From contig JBBMNZ010000100.1 in NCBI GenBank assembly GCA_037954325.1, positions 62,001 to 126,000 of the forward strand: 64,000 bases of DNA. The letters are read 5' to 3'. Origin of the DNA: Fistularia commersonii. Taxonomy: Eukaryota; Chordata; Actinopteri; Syngnathiformes; Fistulariidae. This document shows, one piece after another, positions 59,488 through 64,000 of this stretch (its first letter is position 1; each line of letters opens with the position of its first letter). Below the pieces are notes generated by a model. The model was given only the letters and a program-made list of their open reading frames with translations, had not been told where the DNA came from and ran no database searches. Position numbers and translations under genes: made by a program.

Positions 59488-61246
59488 GAGTGGCAATAAC
59501 TTTTGAATTTCATCAAGCTGGTTTCTGCTATTGAAATATGTTGTTTAGGACATGATTCTGCATAATATATGTCAAATTCAGTGTAATCCAGCGACAAGTT
59601 TAAAAGATATAGCCATAGGGTCAAAAAATGCTTATCTCACCGAGTTGGAGCGTTTTTGATTAGGAGTGGCAATAACTTTTGAATTTCATCAAGCTGGTAT
59701 CTGCTATTGAAATATGTTGTTTAGGACACAATTCTGCACAATATATGTCAAATCTAGTGTAATCCCTTCACAGGTTCAAAAGATATAGCCCTAGGTTCAA
59801 AAAGTGCTTATCTCACCGAGTTGGAGCGTTTTTGATTAGGAGTGGCAATAACTTTTGAATTTCATCAAGCTGGTTTCTGCTGTTGAAATATGTTGTTTAG
59901 GACATGATTCTGCACAATATATGTCAAAACTAGTGTAATCCCTTTACAGGTTCAAAAGATATAGCCATTCGTTCAAAAAGTGCTTATCTCACCGAGTTGG
60001 AGCGTTTTTGATTAGGAGTGGCAATAACTTTTGAATTTCATCAAGCTGGTTTCTGCTGTTGAAATATGTTGTTTAGGACATCATTCTGCACAATATATGT
60101 CAAATCTAGTGTCATCCCTTCACAGGTTTAAAAGATATAGCCGAAGGGTCAAAAAATGCTTATCTCACCGAGTTGGAGCGTTTTTGATTAGGAGTGGCAA
60201 TAACTTTTGAATTTCATCAAGCTGGTTTCTGCTATTGAAATATGTTGTTTAGGACATGATTCTGCATAATATATGTCAAATTCAGTGTAATCCAGCTACA
60301 AGTTTAAAAGATATAGCCATAGGGTCAAAAATTGCTTTTCTCCCCGAGTTGGAGCGTTTTTGATTAGGTGTGGCAATAACTTTTGAATTTCATCAAGCTG
60401 GTTTCTGCTATTGAAATATGTTGTTTAGGACATGATTCTGCATAATATATGTCAAATTCAGTGTAATCCAGCTACAAGTTTAAAAGATATAGCCATAGGG
60501 TCAAAAAATGCTTATCTCACCGAGTGGAGCGTTTTTGATTAGGAGTGGCAATAACTTTTGAATTTCATCAAGCTGGTTTCTGCTATTGAAATATGTTGTT
60601 TAGGACATGATTCTGCACAATATATGTCAAATCTAGTGTAATCCCTTCACATGTTCAAAAGATATAGCCCTAGGTTCAAAAAGTGCTTATCTCACCGAGT
60701 TGGAGCGTTTTTGATTAGGAGTGGAAATAACTTTTGAATTTCATCAAGCTGGTTTCTGCTATTGAAATATGTTGTTTAGGACATGATTCTCTATAATATA
60801 TGTCAAATTCAGTGTAATCCAGCTACAAGTTTAAAAGATATAGCCATGGGGCCAAAAAATGCTTATCTCACCGAGTTGGAGCGTTTTTGATTAGGAGTGG
60901 TAATAACTCATGAATTTCATCAAGCTGGTTTCTGCTTTTGAAATATGTTGTTTAGGACATGATTCTGCATAATATATGTCAAATTCAGTGTAATCCAGCT
61001 ACAAGTTTAAAAGATGTAGCCATAGGGTCAAAAAGTGCTTATCTCACCGAGTTGGAGCGTTTTTGATTAGGAGTGGCAATAACTTTTTAATTTCATCAAG
61101 CTGGTTTCTGATGTTGAAATATGTTGTTTAGGACATGATTTTTTACAATATATGTCAAATTCAGTGTAATCCAGCCACAAGTTTAAAAGATATAGCCCTA
61201 GAGTCAAAAAGTGCTTATCTCACCGAGTTGGAGCGTTTTTGATTAG
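59488..61246. repeat. 10-mer copy 1 (1,759 bp)
   Basis: Ten monomers include CCAGCGACAAG, AAGCTGGTATC with GGACACAATTC, CAAAACTAGTG with CCTTTACAGG, GGACATCATTC, CTTTTCTCCCCGAG and a 175-bp monomer lacking one T (CACCGAGTGGAGCG near 60,524). CCATGGGGCC, an ACTCATGAA unit and a GATTTTTTACAAT unit follow. The set is repeated 1,759 bp downstream (10 x 176 - 1). The shared private deletion shows that it arose before the duplication. Confidence 0.9.
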
Positions 61247-63005
61247 GAGTGGCAATAACTTTTGAATTTCATCAAGCTGGTTTCTGCTATTGAAATATGT
61301 TGTTTAGGACATGATTCTGCATAATATATGTCAAATTCAGTGTAATCCAGCGACAAGTTTAAAAGATATAGCCATAGGGTCAAAAAATGCTTATCTCACC
61401 GAGTTGGAGCGTTTTTGATTAGGAGTGGCAATAACTTTTGAATTTCATCAAGCTGGTATCTGCTATTGAAATATGTTGTTTAGGACACAATTCTGCACAA
61501 TATATGTCAAATCTAGTGTAATCCCTTCACAGGTTCAAAAGATATAGCCCTAGGTTCAAAAAGTGCTTATCTCACCGAGTTGGAGCGTTTTTGATTAGGA
61601 GTGGCAATAACTTTTGAATTTCATCAAGCTGGTTTCTGCTGTTGAAATATGTTGTTTAGGACATGATTCTGCACAATATATGTCAAAACTAGTGTAATCC
61701 CTTTACAGGTTCAAAAGATATAGCCATTCGTTCAAAAAGTGCTTATCTCACCGAGTTGGAGCGTTTTTGATTAGGAGTGGCAATAACTTTTGAATTTCAT
61801 CAAGCTGGTTTCTGCTGTTGAAATATGTTGTTTAGGACATCATTCTGCACAATATATGTCAAATCTAGTGTCATCCCTTCACAGGTTTAAAAGATATAGC
61901 CGAAGGGTCAAAAAATGCTTATCTCACCGAGTTGGAGCGTTTTTGATTAGGAGTGGCAATAACTTTTGAATTTCATCAAGCTGGTTTCTGCTATTGAAAT
62001 ATGTTGTTTAGGACATGATTCTGCATAATATATGTCAAATTCAGTGTAATCCAGCTACAAGTTTAAAAGATATAGCCATAGGGTCAAAAATTGCTTTTCT
62101 CCCCGAGTTGGAGCGTTTTTGATTAGGTGTGGCAATAACTTTTGAATTTCATCAAGCTGGTTTCTGCTATTGAAATATGTTGTTTAGGACATGATTCTGC
62201 ATAATATATGTCAAATTCAGTGTAATCCAGCTACAAGTTTAAAAGATATAGCCATAGGGTCAAAAAATGCTTATCTCACCGAGTGGAGCGTTTTTGATTA
62301 GGAGTGGCAATAACTTTTGAATTTCATCAAGCTGGTTTCTGCTATTGAAATATGTTGTTTAGGACATGATTCTGCACAATATATGTCAAATCTAGTGTAA
62401 TCCCTTCACATGTTCAAAAGATATAGCCCTAGGTTCTAGAAGTGCTTATCTCACCGAGTTGGAGCGTTTTTGATTAGGAGTGGAAATAACTTTTGAATTT
62501 CATCAAGCTGGTTTCTGCTATTGAAATATGTTGTTTAGGACATGATTCTCTATAATATATGTCAAATTCAGTGTAATCCAGCTACAAGTTTAAAAGATAT
62601 AGCCATGGGGCCAAAAAATGCTTATCTCACCGAGTTGGAGCGTTTTTGATTAGGAGTGGTAATAACTCATGAATTTCATCAAGCTGGTTTCTGCTTTTGA
62701 AATATGTTGTTTAGGACATGATTCTGCATAATATATGTCAAATTCAGTGTAATCCAGCTACAAGTTTAAAAGATGTAGCCATAGGGTCAAAAAGTGCTTA
62801 TCTCACCGAGTTGGAGCGTTTTTGATTAGGAGTGGCAATAACTTTTTAATTTCATCAAGCTGGTTTCTGATGTTGAAATATGTTGTTTAGGACATGATTT
62901 TTTACAATATATGTCAAATTCAGTGTAATCCAGCCACAAGTTTAAAAGATATAGCCCTAGAGTCAAAAAGTGCTTATCTCACCGAGTTGGAGCGTTTTTG
63001 ATTAG
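61247..63005. repeat. 10-mer copy 2 (1,759 bp)
   Basis: The markers of copy 1 recur at +1,759: AAGCTGGTATC near 61,452, CTCCCCGAG near 62,099, CACCGAGTGGAGCG near 62,283 and CCATGGGGCC near 62,603. The one clear difference I noticed is GGTTCTAGAAGTG near 62,434, which introduces an XbaI site, in place of GGTTCAAAAAGTG. The phase ends at the monomer starting at 63006. Confidence 0.9.
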
Positions 63006-64000
63006 GAGTGGCAATAACTTTTGAATTTCATCAAGCTGGTTTCTGCTATTGAAATATGTTGTTTAGGACATCATTCTGCATAATATATGTCAAATCTAGT
63101 GTCATCCCTTCACAGGTTTAAAAGATATAGCCCTAGGGTCAAAAAGTGCTTATCTCACCGAGTATGACTGTTTTTGATTAGGAGTGGCAATAACTTTTGA
63201 ATTTCATCAAGCTGGTTTCTGCTGTTGAAATATGTTGTTTAGGACATGATTCTGCACAATATATGTCAAAACTAGTGTAATCCCTTTACAGGTTCAAAAG
63301 ATATAGCCTTTCGTTCAAAAAGTGCTTATCTCACCGAGTTGGAGCGTTTTTGATTAGGAGTGGCAATAACTTTTGAATTTCATCAAGCTGGTTTCTGCTG
63401 TTAAAATATGTTGTTTAGGACATCATTCTGCACAATATATGTCAAATCTAGTGTCATCCCTTCACAGGTTTAAAAGATATAGCCGAAGGGTCAAAAAATG
63501 CTTATCTCACCGAGTTGGAGCGTTTTTGATTAGGAGTGGCAATAACTTTTGAATTTCATCAAGCTGGTTTCTGCTATTGAAATATGTTGTTTAGGACATG
63601 ATTCTGCACAATATATGTCAAATCTAGTGTAATCCCTTCACAGGTTCAAAAGATATAGCCCTAGGTTCAAAAAGTGCTTATCTCACCGAGTTGGAGCGTT
63701 TTTGATTAGGAGTGGCAATAACTTTTAAATTTCATCAAGCTGGTTTCTGCTGTTGAAATATGTTGTTTAGGACATCATTCTGCACAATATATGTCAAATC
63801 TAGTGTCATCCCTTCACAGGTTTAAAAGATATAGCCGAAGGGTCAAAAAATGCTTATCTCACCGAGTTGGAGCGTTTTTGATTAGGAGTGGCAATAACTT
63901 TTGAATTTCATCAAGCTGGTTTCTGCTATTGAAATATGTTGTTTAGGACATGATTTTGCACAATATATGTCAAATTCAGTGTAATCCAGCGACAAGTTTA
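63006..64000. repeat. Terminal block: T3/T2 monomers with GGACATCATTC
   Basis: The last six monomers (the final one cut by the window end) include repeated T3 units with GGACATCATTC and CGAAGGGTCAAAAAATGC, a T2 with CAAAACTAGTG, and T1. One monomer near 63,163 reads CACCGAGTATGACTG instead of CACCGAGTTGGAGCG, an unusual cluster of changes in the best-conserved box. The array continues beyond the window, ending inside a monomer with CCAGCGACAAG. Confidence 0.8.

Larger units (their letters stand above)
1..64000. repeat. Tandem satellite array, 176-bp monomer, about 363 copies
   Basis: The window is filled end to end by head-to-tail copies of a 176-bp unit. GAGTGG starts fall at 1, 177, 353, 530 and 706 and continue with 176-bp spacing to the last line. 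All copies have the same orientation. The exemplar at 882-1057 has 64 G/C of 176 bases. Every stretch I read is monomer sequence, with no unique or transposon-like insert. Length variants are rare and small, mostly 1-3 bp and once 10 bp. The best-conserved part is positions 140-176 and 1-40, including CACCGAGTTGGAGCG and GATTAGGAGTGG. Positions 91-135 carry most subtype differences. The size and higher-order structure are typical of eukaryotic centromeric or heterochromatic satellites. The centromere role is inference, and the species is not identifiable from this sequence. Confidence 0.98.

Noticed and set aside
1..64000. CRISPR array (regular direct repeats)
   Set aside because: There are no unique spacers: the whole 176-bp period is repeated, not a short repeat with variable inserts, and no cas genes are present.
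1..64000. Human or primate alpha satellite (about 171 bp)
   Set aside because: The length is 176 bp and I do not recognise the sequence as alpha satellite; only a partial CENP-B-box resemblance exists in one monomer type.

Overview
The whole 64 kb window is one uninterrupted tandem satellite array. Its basic unit is 176 bp, about 36% GC in the commonest form, and repeats head to tail in one orientation about 363-364 times. I found no convincing gene, RNA gene, transposable element, CRISPR array or unique sequence. The array runs off both ends of the window. Throughout, monomer position 1 is the first base of the near-invariant GAGTGG (the first base of the window).

A nucleosome-sized AT-rich monomer, nested multi-monomer (higher-order) repeats and the absence of genes point to a eukaryotic centromeric or pericentromeric (or other heterochromatic) satellite. 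The sequence does not tell me the species or even the kingdom, and I do not recognise the monomer as a named satellite.

Monomers fall into recurring variant types, set mainly by positions 91-135, with linked changes at positions 7, 43, 67 and 76. T1 has TCTAG...CCCTTCACAGGTTC and CCTAGGTTC. T2 is like T1 but carries ATTCGTTC. T3 has GTGTCAT, GGTTTAAAAG and CGAAGGG, CGACGGG or CCTAGGG. T4 has TTCAG...CCAGCTACAAG and CCATAGGG. T5 has CATTATTC, TTCAG and CTACGG or CTATGG followed by TCAAATAG. T6 has ACTCATGAA, and often GAATATATG. Positions 140-176 and 1-40 are far better conserved.

Layout. 1-5.1 kb: irregular mosaic with 3-mer (528 bp) and 8-mer offsets. 5.1-11.2 kb: 5-mer (about 880 bp), 15-mer and 18-mer offsets. 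11.2-17.4 kb: 4-, 8- and 17-mer offsets and a cassette that returns near 34-37 kb. 17.4-27.8 kb: the clearest higher-order array, two 15-mers (2,640 bp), a 19-mer (3,346 bp) and a partial copy; its last 6.7 kb is a very recent 3,346-bp tandem duplication. 27.8-33 kb: 11- and 15-mer offsets with a 10-bp-deleted monomer. 33-39 kb: cassettes shared with 11-17 kb. 39.07-43.65 kb: two nearly identical 13-mers (2,288 bp). 43.65-46.4 kb: T3-T5-T2 trimers and a 4-mer. 46.4-59.5 kb: a different higher-order family (13-mer and 16-mer). 59.5-63.0 kb: two 10-mers (1,759 bp) sharing a private 1-bp deletion, then a last partial block.

The array appears to evolve by repeated local unequal exchange in whole-monomer steps, with crossover junctions visible inside hybrid monomers. 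All coordinates and differences were found by reading; no alignment was computed.
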